From: a bacterium
GTDB taxonomy: Bacteria > Patescibacteriota > Minisyncoccia > UBA6257 > UBA9933
DNA: 5,171 nucleotides
Assembly (NCBI GenBank): GCA_021799155.1
Contig: JAJZBA010000043.1
Location: 1 to 5,171 of the forward strand
Direction of reading: 5' to 3'
In this document: positions 1-5,142 of the stretch, piece after piece
Layout: each line of letters opens with the position of its first letter
Numbering within the stretch: position 1 is the first letter of the stretch
The notes under the pieces: model-generated
What the model was told of the DNA's origin: nothing
Database searches by the model: none
Seen by the model: only the letters and a program-made list of their open reading frames with translations
Translations under genes and position numbers: made by a program

Positions 1-287
1 GCGTTGGCGAAATAAACGGAACGTTTTTCCGGATGGCTGGCTATTTCTCGCGTCATCAAAGGGCTCACACCCAAATCCGCGAAAATCGTGAAAAAACCGG
101 CCAAGCTTAAAACATAAGAAAAAATTCCGTATTCCGCCGCGCCTAAAATCCGCGCCGCGTAAATGATAATCGCCGCCCTTATTAAACGACTGCCTACCTG
201 TCCGACGCTTAACCAAAAAACATTTTTGACGATTGTCTGGCGTAGACTACGATTTTGAAAAAGTAAATTTTTTAGCCTATTTATCAT
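1..287 (-). CDS. Wzx-type oligosaccharide (polysaccharide) flippase, N-terminal part, cut by window edge
   Basis: Not complete: only the first 95 codons are inside the window and the gene continues past the left edge. The protein begins MINRLKNLLFQNRS and continues with a typical flippase start: a short cytoplasmic lead, a first membrane helix around residues 23-45 (VFWLSVGQVGSRL, then a run of A and I), the GAAEYGIFSY segment at about 51-60, a second helix (VLSLAGFFTIFADLG), then PLMTREIA. This N-terminal pattern is known from the MVF/Wzx flippases that move undecaprenyl-linked glycans across the inner membrane. The neighbouring sugar transferase supports that role. I chose the ATG at 285-287 because the family core starts there. 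The frame stays open upstream to in-frame ATGs at 366-368 and 381-383, which would add 27 or 32 lysine-rich residues; no start has a ribosome binding site. Substrate unknown. Confidence 0.85.
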   Translation of the reverse strand, partial: MINRLKNLLFQNRSLRQTIVKNVFWLSVGQVGSRLIRAAIIIYAARILGAAEYGIFSYVLSLAGFFTIFADLGVSPLMTREIASHPEKRSVYFAN

Positions 288-292
288 TTTTA

Positions 293-330
293 TAGATTTA
301 TTATTTTTGTCTTTTAGATTTATTATTTTT
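293..330. repeat. Two copies of a 16-base AT-rich direct repeat upstream of the flippase
   Basis: The 16 bases TAGATTTATTATTTTT occur at 293-308 and again, identically, at 315-330, a spacing of 22 bases. They lie just upstream of the chosen flippase start, in a gap of 144 bases between the flippase and the sugar transferase. Read on the minus strand each copy ends in AAATCTA, the same 7-mer found in the array before hisS. The region is so AT-rich that a short shared word may be chance, but an exact 16-base duplication is less likely to be. If the longer flippase start were used, this repeat would be coding. Confidence 0.6.
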
Positions 331-357
331 ATTTTTAGCGTCTTTCTTCTTAATTTT

Positions 358-381
358 GACACTTCCATATAGGGAAGTGCC
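358..381 (+). terminator. Hairpin followed by a T-run (terminator-like), between flippase and sugar transferase
   Basis: CACTTCC at 360-366 pairs perfectly with GGAAGTG at 373-379 across a 6-base loop; one mismatch further out, G358 can pair with C381. On the plus strand the stem is followed by CCA and seven T (383-389), so it resembles an intrinsic terminator for plus-strand transcription. No plus-strand gene ends here, since both flanking genes are on the minus strand, where the stem is not followed by a T-run. It could stop antisense transcription, act as an RNA fold between the two minus-strand genes, or be another inverted repeat: the left arm contains a full GACACTT, the same unit as the arrays inside pth. 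Function unproven. Confidence 0.4.
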
Positions 382-431
382 ATTTTTTTAAATTAATTTT
401 ATCAATCTTTTAATTTAATATGATTTTAATT

Positions 432-1733
432 TTAATAATGAGAAGTAAATAAATACCTGATTGTTTTTATTAATATCAATAGATCCAGCACCAGCGAGCG
501 ATTTTTAATGTAATAAATATCGTATTTTAATTTTTCGCGAGCTTCTTCTAAGGAGGCGCTGGGTTTGTAATTAACTTGCGCCCAACCGGTCAGACCGGGT
601 TTTATAATATGGCGGATTTCATAATAAGGAAGCTGGCGATAAAACTCAACCAACTCTTTTCTTTCTGCTCGCGGCCCGATAAAAGAAATATCGCCTTTTA
701 AAATATTCCACAATTGCGGCAGTTCGTCCAAATGAGTAAAACGCAAAATTTTTCCGACGGCGGTGACACGTTTGTCATTTTTTTCCGTTGCCAAGGGGCC
801 GTTAATATCGGTTTTCATTGTGCGGAATTTAAAAAGAATAAACGGCTTATCATTTTCGCCTATTCTTTCCTGTTTATAAATAATAGAACCCTTCGAAGTT
901 AATTTAATCAGGATTGCATTCAAAATCATCAACGGGAAGAGGGCGATGGATAAAATTAAAGAAAACGAAAATTCAATTATTCTTTTGACAATGTCGTATA
1001 AACGGCGCCGGCCGGCGATTTTTTCAATAAACCATTCTTCGTCAAGTTCTTCCAGCGGTAATTTCTGAAAAATTATTTCGTAAAAATTTACCAAATCAAT
1101 CAAAGAGATTTTTAAAGGAAGCAGTCGGTATATGATTTTTATGAATTCCGGATCTTTTTTGAATTGCGGCTGAATAACGATAGTGTTTATTCCTCGTTCG
1201 GCAATAATTCTTTCAATATTGTTGATATTTTTTTCAACACCGGCTGTTTCATAGCCGATTTGAGGGTTGTTTTTTAAATAATTAACAATTTCTTCAATAG
1301 TCGGCGAATCTCCAATGATTAACAATTTTTCTTTTAGTCCGCCGGAAATGAAAATCTTTGATAGAATGAAACGCCAGAGAAAATTTAAAACACCGAAAAT
1401 TAAAGCGAAAAGCGCCAGATTGGTTTTTGGCGTTAGTTTAAAAACAGACGGAAAAAGATAAAAAAGAATAATTGAGATAACAACACCGATAACAATTGCT
1501 AAAACAAAATTCTGGACAGTTTTTAAATTGATTCTTAAAAACTTAATTTTATAAAGGTCGGTAAGATAAAAAACAAGAAGCCAGACGATAAAAATCAGTG
1601 AAAAAGATTTAAGGTGAGCGTTGAGTGGTTCTTTAAAGTTTTGGCCATAACGGGAAAACAATGTTAAAATCAGCGCCCCATAGAGGATGACAACGTCTCC
1701 TAAAAAAATAATAGCGGTTTTAATTTTTTTCAT
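432..1733 (-). CDS. Polyprenyl glycosylphosphotransferase (membrane sugar-1-phosphate transferase)
   Basis: This 433-residue membrane enzyme should transfer a sugar-1-phosphate from a UDP-sugar to polyprenyl phosphate, the first step of surface glycan assembly. It has the long WbaP-like layout. Four hydrophobic helices lie at about 7-27, 43-60, 75-95 and 105-125. A Rossmann-like regulatory domain follows from about 134 (LLIIGDSP at 137-144). The catalytic domain begins with a membrane-anchoring hydrophobic stretch at about 255-278. Its signature motifs are present: FKFRTMKTD at 301-309, HLDELPQLWN at 334-343 with the catalytic Asp-Glu pair D336-E337, GDISFIGPRAER at 347-358, and KPGLTGWAQVNY at 378-389. 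The usual proline of GPRPER is alanine here. The start overlaps the end of pth by 14 bases, so translational coupling is likely; no ribosome binding site is seen. The flippase follows downstream. The exact sugar cannot be told from sequence. Confidence 0.93.
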   Translation of the reverse strand: MKKIKTAIIFLGDVVILYGALILTLFSRYGQNFKEPLNAHLKSFSLIFIVWLLVFYLTDLYKIKFLRINLKTVQNFVLAIVIGVVISIILFYLFPSVFKLTPKTNLALFALIFGVLNFLWRFILSKIFISGGLKEKLLIIGDSPTIEEIVNYLKNNPQIGYETAGVEKNINNIERIIAERGINTIVIQPQFKKDPEFIKIIYRLLPLKISLIDLVNFYEIIFQKLPLEELDEEWFIEKIAGRRRLYDIVKRIIEFSFSLILSIALFPLMILNAILIKLTSKGSIIYKQERIGENDKPFILFKFRTMKTDINGPLATEKNDKRVTAVGKILRFTHLDELPQLWNILKGDISFIGPRAERKELVEFYRQLPYYEIRHIIKPGLTGWAQVNYKPSASLEEAREKLKYDIYYIKNRSLVLDLLILIKTIRYLFTSHY

Positions 1734-2244
1734 TGTCTATTTTTATTTCTTGAAAAACCTTTTCAAAAATTTTTAAATTATCTTTGGATATTTTTTTCAA
1801 AACAAATTCTCCCGCTTTCGCTCGTAAGGCTTTGGCGGGCAAGCCCGCCCTCATTCTTGACACTTGACACTTGATACTTGACACTTTTCCAATGCCGATT
1901 CTTAATCGCCAAAAATTTTTAGTGCCGAGACTGTCGATAATTGATTGAACGCCGTTATGTCCTGCCGAACCCCGACCGAAAGAAATCTTATATTTACCAA
2001 GTTCAATGTCCGAATCGTCGTGGACGATTAATAATTCTTCGGGTTTGATGCGATATTTTTTGAGCGTTTTTTTTACGAAATTGCCTGATTGATTCATAAA
2101 AACATCGCTTTTCAACACTTGATACTTGACACCTGATACCTGACACTTTTTAAAATAATCAGTAAATAAAATGCCGACATTATGGTATGTTTTTTCATAT
2201 TCCTTGCCGGGATTGCCGAGGCCGATGATTAGTTTGACATTCAT
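1720..2244 (-). CDS. pth: Peptidyl-tRNA hydrolase carrying repeat-derived insertions
   Basis: This cytoplasmic enzyme cleaves peptidyl-tRNA released from stalled ribosomes, recycling the tRNA. The 174-residue protein has the Pth motifs: GLGNPGKEYEKTYHNVG at 8-24 (Asn11 and catalytic His21), FMNQSG at 49-54, VHDDSD at 74-79 (Asp76), GRGSAGHNG at 90-98 and RLRIGIG at 113-119. Between these lie odd peptides made by DNA repeats: KCQVSGVKYQV at 33-43, SSIKCQVSR at 122-130 and MRAGLPAKALRAKAG at 131-145. From memory of E. coli Pth (194 residues), the stretch between the HNVG and FMN motifs is about 18 residues shorter here, and the stretch between GIG and FVL about 17 residues longer. All known catalytic residues remain, so the protein is probably active, with altered loops. 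First gene of the minus-strand run, divergent from lepB; no ribosome binding site. Confidence 0.95.
   Translation of the reverse strand: MNVKLIIGLGNPGKEYEKTYHNVGILFTDYFKKCQVSGVKYQVLKSDVFMNQSGNFVKKTLKKYRIKPEELLIVHDDSDIELGKYKISFGRGSAGHNGVQSIIDSLGTKNFWRLRIGIGKVSSIKCQVSRMRAGLPAKALRAKAGEFVLKKISKDNLKIFEKVFQEIKIDNEKN
1811..1850. repeat. GC-rich palindromic element inserted in frame in pth
   Basis: GGCGGGC at 1834-1840 and GCCCGCC at 1843-1849 form a perfect 7-base inverted repeat with an AA centre. A second, mutually exclusive pairing joins CCCGC at 1811-1815 with GCGGG at 1835-1839. In this block 28 of 40 bases are G or C, while the surroundings are strongly AT-rich. On the coding (minus) strand it is read through without a stop and encodes most of MRAGLPAKALRAKAG (residues 131-145 of Pth), between the RIGIG and FVL motifs, where E. 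coli Pth has no such segment. I recall similar peptides in other CPR proteins, which would mean a dispersed, protein-tolerated palindromic element comparable to the Rickettsia palindromic elements, but I cannot verify this here. Confidence 0.75.
1852..1886. repeat. Heptamer array (GACACTT type), four units plus one degenerate, inside pth
   Basis: Units of exactly 7 bases run from 1859 to 1886: GACACTT at 1859, 1866 and 1880, and the variant GATACTT at 1873. A degenerate CATTCTT precedes them at 1852. On the coding strand the unit is AAGTGTC. Because 7 is not a multiple of 3, successive units are read in all three frames, and this gives SSIKCQVSR at residues 122-130 of Pth. The array directly abuts the GC-rich palindromic element, so the two may have arrived together or share an insertion hotspot. 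Confidence 0.85.
2114..2148. repeat. Heptamer array (GACACTT type), five units, inside pth
   Basis: Five consecutive 7-base units fill this stretch: AACACTT at 2114, GATACTT at 2121, GACACCT at 2128, GATACCT at 2135 and GACACTT at 2142. The unit is that of the array at 1852-1886, in the same orientation, with the same C/T alternation at the third base. In Pth it encodes KCQVSGVKYQV (residues 33-43). It lies where other Pth proteins have a longer segment leading into the strand before the FMN motif, so it seems to replace native sequence and not only add to it. Confidence 0.85.
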
Positions 2245-2264
2245 AATTTTTAATCATAATATAT

Positions 2265-2305
2265 ATTCGTACATTCGTAAATTCGTAATAAATTCGTTAT
2301 TCGTT
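2265..2305. repeat. Direct array of ATTCGTA units in the pth-lepB divergent gap
   Basis: Five same-direction units occur in 41 bases: ATTCGTA at 2265, 2273 and 2281, then ATTCGTT at 2292 and 2299, with spacings of 8, 8, 11 and 7. They fill most of the 66-base gap between the divergent starts of pth and lepB and end 5 bases before the lepB ATG. The promoters for both gene runs must lie here or inside the neighbouring genes. CATAAT at 2255-2260 and TATATT at 2262-2267 could serve as -10 boxes, but I see no convincing -35 partner. The array may be a regulator site cluster or one more member of the genome's short-repeat families. Confidence 0.7.
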
Positions 2306-2310
2306 GATTT

Positions 2311-2859
2311 ATGAAGGCTTTTCTTTATTCTCTTTGGGAAATTTTTGAAGTCGTGGCGGTGGCGGTGATAGTCGTTCTTTTTGTTCGAACTTTTTTGATT
2401 CAACCCTTTTTGGTAAGCGGCGCCTCGATGGAGCCGAATTTTTCAACTGGTGATTATCTTTTAATAGACGAAATTTCTTATCGTTTTCGAGAGCCTCAGC
2501 GCGGCGAGGTGGCGGTGTTCCATTATCCTGGTGACGAAAGTGTTTATTATATAAAAAGAATCATTGGTTTGCCGGGAGAGCGACTGGTTTTGAAGAACGG
2601 TTCAATTACGATTTTTAATAAAGAATACCCTGACGGTTTTCTGCTTAGAGAAAACTATTTGCCGCCGGAACTGAAAACCTCAGGAGATAAAGAAGTTATT
2701 CTTAAAGAGAATGAATATTTTGTTTTGGGCGACAATCGCAATTACAGTTACGATTCCCGCAGTTGGGGTAATCTTTCAAAAGCCGAAATTGTCGGTTTGG
2801 TTCGTTTGAGACTCTGGCCGTTTAATGAGGCGATAGCGATAGGGAAACCAAGTTATTAA
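2311..2859 (+). CDS. lepB: Signal peptidase I
   Basis: This membrane-bound serine protease removes signal peptides from exported proteins on the outer face of the cytoplasmic membrane. The 182 residues match the length of small one-helix bacterial type I signal peptidases. An N-terminal membrane helix spans about 11-30. The catalytic serine is S39 in VSGASMEPNF (box B), and the general-base lysine is K82 in YYIKRIIGLPGE (box D). Box E is GDNRNYSYDSRSWG at 140-153. The final LRLWPF motif is also typical. No expected residue is missing. The ATG start puts 10 residues before the helix and has no ribosome binding site; a repeat array lies directly before it. It is the first plus-strand gene, followed 119 bases later by hisS. 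Confidence 0.96.
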   Translation: MKAFLYSLWEIFEVVAVAVIVVLFVRTFLIQPFLVSGASMEPNFSTGDYLLIDEISYRFREPQRGEVAVFHYPGDESVYYIKRIIGLPGERLVLKNGSITIFNKEYPDGFLLRENYLPPELKTSGDKEVILKENEYFVLGDNRNYSYDSRSWGNLSKAEIVGLVRLRLWPFNEAIAIGKPSY

Positions 2860-2863
2860 TTCA

Positions 2864-2974
2864 AAATCTCAAAAATCAAATCTCAAATCTACAAATCGAA
2901 TATAAAATCTTTTAAATTTAAGATTTTAATTTTAAGATGTATCTTTGAGATTTTAGATTTTAGATTTGAGATTA
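2864..2974. repeat. Inverted heptamer arrays (AAATCTC / GAGATTT) between lepB and hisS
   Basis: Left arm: 7-base-spaced units AAATCTC at 2864, AAAAATC at 2871, AAATCTC at 2878 and AAATCTA at 2885. Right arm, in inverse orientation: GAGATTT at 2947, TAGATTT at 2954 and 2961, GAGATTA at 2968. AATCTCAAATCTA at 2879-2891 is the perfect reverse complement of 2961-2973, a 13-base stem. An inner hairpin pairs AAAATCTT at 2904-2911 with AAGATTTT at 2920-2927. The structure occupies nearly the whole 119-base gap, beginning 4 bases after the lepB stop codon and ending 4 bases before the hisS ATG. As RNA, the fold would place the hisS start next to a long stem. It lacks the GC-rich stem and T-run of an intrinsic terminator. 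Confidence 0.85.
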
Positions 2975-2978
2975 AATT

Positions 2979-4304
2979 ATGTCTGAATCTCCTAAGCGTT
3001 TAAAAAAGAAAAATCTTTCTAATAAAGAAAAAAAAGGAAAATTGCTTTTTCAAAGTCCTAAGGGAATGCGCGACATTTTGCCCGATGAACGGCCTTACTG
3101 GGATAAAATAGAAAAAGCCGGCCGGGAAACCGCCGATTTTTATAATTTTTTAAGAATCGACACGCCGCTTGTTGAATTTTCTGAAATTTTCGAAAGAGCA
3201 GTTGGCGGCGCTACCGATATTATTGAGAAGCAGATGTATTATATTAAAAGCCGAGGCAAAGACAGATTGGCTTTGCGGCCCGAAGGAACGGCCGGCATAG
3301 TCAGGGCTTATTTGGAGCATGGTTTATCCAAAACAGCCCAGCCTTTAAAGCTTTATTATTTCGGTCCGATGTTTCGTTACGAATCGCCGCAGTTCGGTCG
3401 CTACCGGCAGTTTTATCAGTTCGGTTTTGAAATTTTAGGGGACAAAGACGATCCGATCTATGACGCTCAGATTGTTTTAGCAGGTTTTCGCTTGCTCGAA
3501 GAATTAAAAATAAAAAATTTGAATATTGAAATAAATAGTCTTGGTTGCAAAAACTGCCGTTCCAATTACCGGAAAAAACTTCAAGATTATTATAAAAAAA
3601 ATCAGAATAAAATTTGTCGCGATTGCAAAAGAAGATTATCGTTGAACCCTTTGCGTTTACTTGATTGTAAAAACGAAGATTGTCAACAGATAAAATCCAA
3701 AGCGCCGGTTATGCTCGATCATCTTTGTTCAAGCTGTAAAAATCATTTTCGCGGCGTTTTGGAATACTTGGATGAACTCGGCTTGCCTTACAGCCTGAAT
3801 CCTTATTTAGTTAGGGGATTAGACTATTACAATCGGACGGTTTTTGAATTTTCGGCAGAAAATTACGGTATTTCTCTCGGCGGCGGCGGCCGCTATGACG
3901 ATTTGGCCGTTATGCTTGGCGCGAAACATTCTTTGCCGGCTTGCGGCAGCAGCTTGGGAATCGAGCGGGTAATTGAAGTCATGAAAAATCAGGGAATTGC
4001 CGGACTAACGAAGGGAAGGGTTAAAGTTTTTTTAGCTCAAATCGGCCAGCCGGCAAAAAAAAGAGCGTTTCGCTTGATTGAAGAATTTGGGAAAGCCGGA
4101 ATAAAAATTATGGAATCTTTTGGAAAAGAATCGCTTAAGTCGCAGTTGAAAATTGCCGATAAGGAAAACATAGGTATAGCTTTGATTTTGGGGCAAAAAG
4201 AAGTTTTTGAAGAAAACATTATTTTAAGAGATATGAAAAGCGGAGCGCAGGAAACCGTGCCGCTGAATAAAATTGTGGAAGCGGTGAAACGGAGGCTAAA
4301 ATAG
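2979..4304 (+). CDS. hisS: Histidyl-tRNA synthetase
   Basis: This cytoplasmic class II synthetase charges tRNA-His with histidine. The 441 residues include an N-terminal lysine-rich tail of about 23 residues before the usual opening FQSPKGMRDILPDE. The catalytic domain shows ALRPEGTAGIVRAY, motif 2 YYFGPMFRYESPQFGRYRQF, the histidine-binding LVRGLDYYNRTVFEF, GGGGRYDDL, and motif 3 ACGSSLGIERV. The C-terminal anticodon-binding domain starts near VKVFLAQIGQ. The insertion domain holds eight cysteines in four pairs: C190/C193, C213/C216, C230/C235 and C250/C253. This pattern suggests two zinc-binding knuckles, as seen in some bacterial HisRS. The start has only a weak GAG at 2968-2970, which is part of the repeat arm upstream. 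A start at M30 would cut into the conserved opening and is rejected. Confidence 0.97.
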   Translation: MSESPKRLKKKNLSNKEKKGKLLFQSPKGMRDILPDERPYWDKIEKAGRETADFYNFLRIDTPLVEFSEIFERAVGGATDIIEKQMYYIKSRGKDRLALRPEGTAGIVRAYLEHGLSKTAQPLKLYYFGPMFRYESPQFGRYRQFYQFGFEILGDKDDPIYDAQIVLAGFRLLEELKIKNLNIEINSLGCKNCRSNYRKKLQDYYKKNQNKICRDCKRRLSLNPLRLLDCKNEDCQQIKSKAPVMLDHLCSSCKNHFRGVLEYLDELGLPYSLNPYLVRGLDYYNRTVFEFSAENYGISLGGGGRYDDLAVMLGAKHSLPACGSSLGIERVIEVMKNQGIAGLTKGRVKVFLAQIGQPAKKRAFRLIEEFGKAGIKIMESFGKESLKSQLKIADKENIGIALILGQKEVFEENIILRDMKSGAQETVPLNKIVEAVKRRLK

Positions 4305-4312
4305 AATAACCT

Positions 4313-4378
4313 TACTAATGTACTAATAATTACTAATAATATTAATTAGTACAATTCGTAGAAATTAGTAAATTAGTA
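4313..4378. repeat. Inverted array, three TACTAAT against three ATTAGTA, between hisS and the HIT gene
   Basis: TACTAAT occurs at 4313, 4321 and 4331, and its exact reverse complement ATTAGTA at 4345, 4364 and 4372. The outer pairs align into a long imperfect stem whose ends are CCTTACTAAT on the left and ATTAGTAGG on the right. Between the right-hand units lies ATTCGTA (4354-4360), the unit of the array before lepB, which differs from ATTAGTA by one base. The structure fills the 87-base gap from just after the hisS stop to 13 bases before the HIT ATG. It has no T-run, so it is not an ordinary intrinsic terminator. Confidence 0.85.
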
Positions 4379-4391
4379 GGAAAGCGAAGCG

Positions 4392-4835
4392 ATGTGTTTA
4401 TTTTGCAAAATCATTAACAAAGAAATTCCGGCGGAGATAATTTACGAAGATGAAGAAGCGCTGGCGATTTTAGATATTCACCCGAAAGCGCCGGGTCACA
4501 CAATGATTCTTCCAAAAATTCACGCAGAGAACATCTTAGATTTGGCCGATGAAAAAATTCAGGGAGTTTTCAGGGCGGTCAAGGAAGTCGTTGAATTACT
4601 GAATAAATCGTTGAAACCCGATGGCTTTACCATCGGCATCAATCATGGTAAAGTAAGCGGACAGACGATAGAGCATTTGCATATTCATGTTCTTCCGCGC
4701 TATCATAATGACGCCGGCGGCTCGATTCACAGCGTGGTCGACAATCCGCCGACAAAATCTCTTTCAGAGATTAAATCCCAAATTACAAATTCCAAATTAC
4801 AAACAAATATCAATTATCAGAATTCCAATAATTAA
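4392..4835 (+). CDS. HIT-family nucleotide hydrolase with a repeat-derived C-terminal tail
   Basis: HIT proteins bind nucleotides and hydrolyse nucleoside phosphoramidates or dinucleoside polyphosphates; the substrate here is unknown. The 147 residues begin MCLFCKIINKEIPAEIIYEDE, with a CxxC pair (C2, C5) often used for zinc in this family. The DIHPKAPGHTMILPK segment (28-42) and the active-site triad EHLHIHVLPRY (H95, H97, H99) are intact. The overall pattern is closer to B. subtilis Hit than to E. coli HinT. From residue 128 the protein is no longer family-like: the last 20 residues, rich in N, Q, S and T, are translated from a 7-base repeat array. The start follows a weak AGGAAAG about 8 bases upstream, partly formed by the preceding repeat. 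It lies between hisS and rpsU in the same direction. Confidence 0.95.
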   Translation: MCLFCKIINKEIPAEIIYEDEEALAILDIHPKAPGHTMILPKIHAENILDLADEKIQGVFRAVKEVVELLNKSLKPDGFTIGINHGKVSGQTIEHLHIHVLPRYHNDAGGSIHSVVDNPPTKSLSEIKSQITNSKLQTNINYQNSNN

Positions 4836-4903
4836 AATCGTTTAGAATTTTGAATTTAAAATTTTGATATTATTTGGGATTTGGTATTTGGAGTTTGGAA
4901 TTT
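4773..4903. repeat. Inverted heptamer arrays spanning the end of the HIT gene and the rpsU leader
   Basis: Left arm: AAATCCC at 4773, AAATTAC at 4780, AAATTCC at 4787 and AAATTAC at 4794, exactly 7 bases apart and inside the HIT reading frame. Right arm, inverted: GGGATTT at 4876, GGTATTT at 4883, GGAGTTT at 4890 and GGAATTT at 4897, which read AAATCCC, AAATACC, AAACTCC and AAATTCC on the minus strand. Paired as a hairpin the 28-base arms agree at about 22 positions. The left arm supplies the HIT C-terminal tail; the right arm ends 10 bases before the rpsU ATG. About 75 AT-rich bases lie between the arms. No GC-rich stem with T-run is seen. Confidence 0.85.
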
Positions 4904-4913
4904 TATTAAAATT

Positions 4914-5123
4914 ATGGAATTAAAAAGAAGAGAAGGAGAATCAATGAGTGCTTTTTTGTACCGCTTTTCCAAAAAAATTCAGCGAAGCGGAGTTTTGCGC
5001 GAAGCAAAAAAGCGGAGGTATAAAGATCGGCCGGTTTCTCGGATAAAAAAACGCTCATCGGCTCTTCATCGGGAACAAAAAAAGAAAGAAATTGAGAAAA
5101 CCAGAAAATTGGGAATAGTATAA
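4914..5123 (+). CDS. rpsU: Small-subunit ribosomal protein S21 (bS21)
   Basis: bS21 sits on the small ribosomal subunit near the 3' end of 16S rRNA and helps initiation. The 69-residue, highly basic protein matches the family: MELKRREGES corresponds to the N-terminal strand, then FLYRFSKKIQRSGVLREAKKRRYKDRP aligns with the core around AGVLAEVRRREFYEKP of E. coli S21, followed by a lysine/arginine-rich helix. I start at the ATG at 4914 because the first ten residues belong to the conserved fold. The frame is open further up to a TTG at 4881, but that stretch is translated repeat array. Inside the gene, AAGGAG at 4933-4938 stands 5 bases before an in-frame ATG at 4944, which would give a 59-residue form. 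Last gene seen on the plus strand. Confidence 0.93.
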   Translation: MELKRREGESMSAFLYRFSKKIQRSGVLREAKKRRYKDRPVSRIKKRSSALHREQKKKEIEKTRKLGIV

Positions 5124-5142
5124 ATAGACCGATGCGAACCAA

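Noticed and set aside
714..902. Plus-strand open frame of 62 codons
   Set aside because: It lies antisense within the catalytic domain of the sugar transferase, whose motifs are clear; no family resemblance and no ribosome binding site.
1720..2244. pth as a broken pseudogene because of its repeat insertions
   Set aside because: The frame is intact, the start and stop are normal, and the residues corresponding to catalytic Asn, His, Met-Asn and Asp are all present.
4037..4219. Minus-strand open frame of 60 codons
   Set aside because: Antisense to the anticodon-binding domain of HisRS; no recognisable features.
1852..4903. CRISPR array
   Set aside because: Units are 7-8 bases with no unique spacers of 25-40 bases, and no cas genes are present.
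4881..4913. TTG start giving S21 eleven more residues (MVFGVWNFIKI)
   Set aside because: These codons are the right arm of the inverted heptamer array; S21 homology begins at the ATG at 4914.
4912..5142. Minus-strand open frame of 76 codons, hydrophobic
   Set aside because: It is antisense to rpsU; the hydrophobic look follows from lysine codons (AAA) read backwards as TTT phenylalanine.
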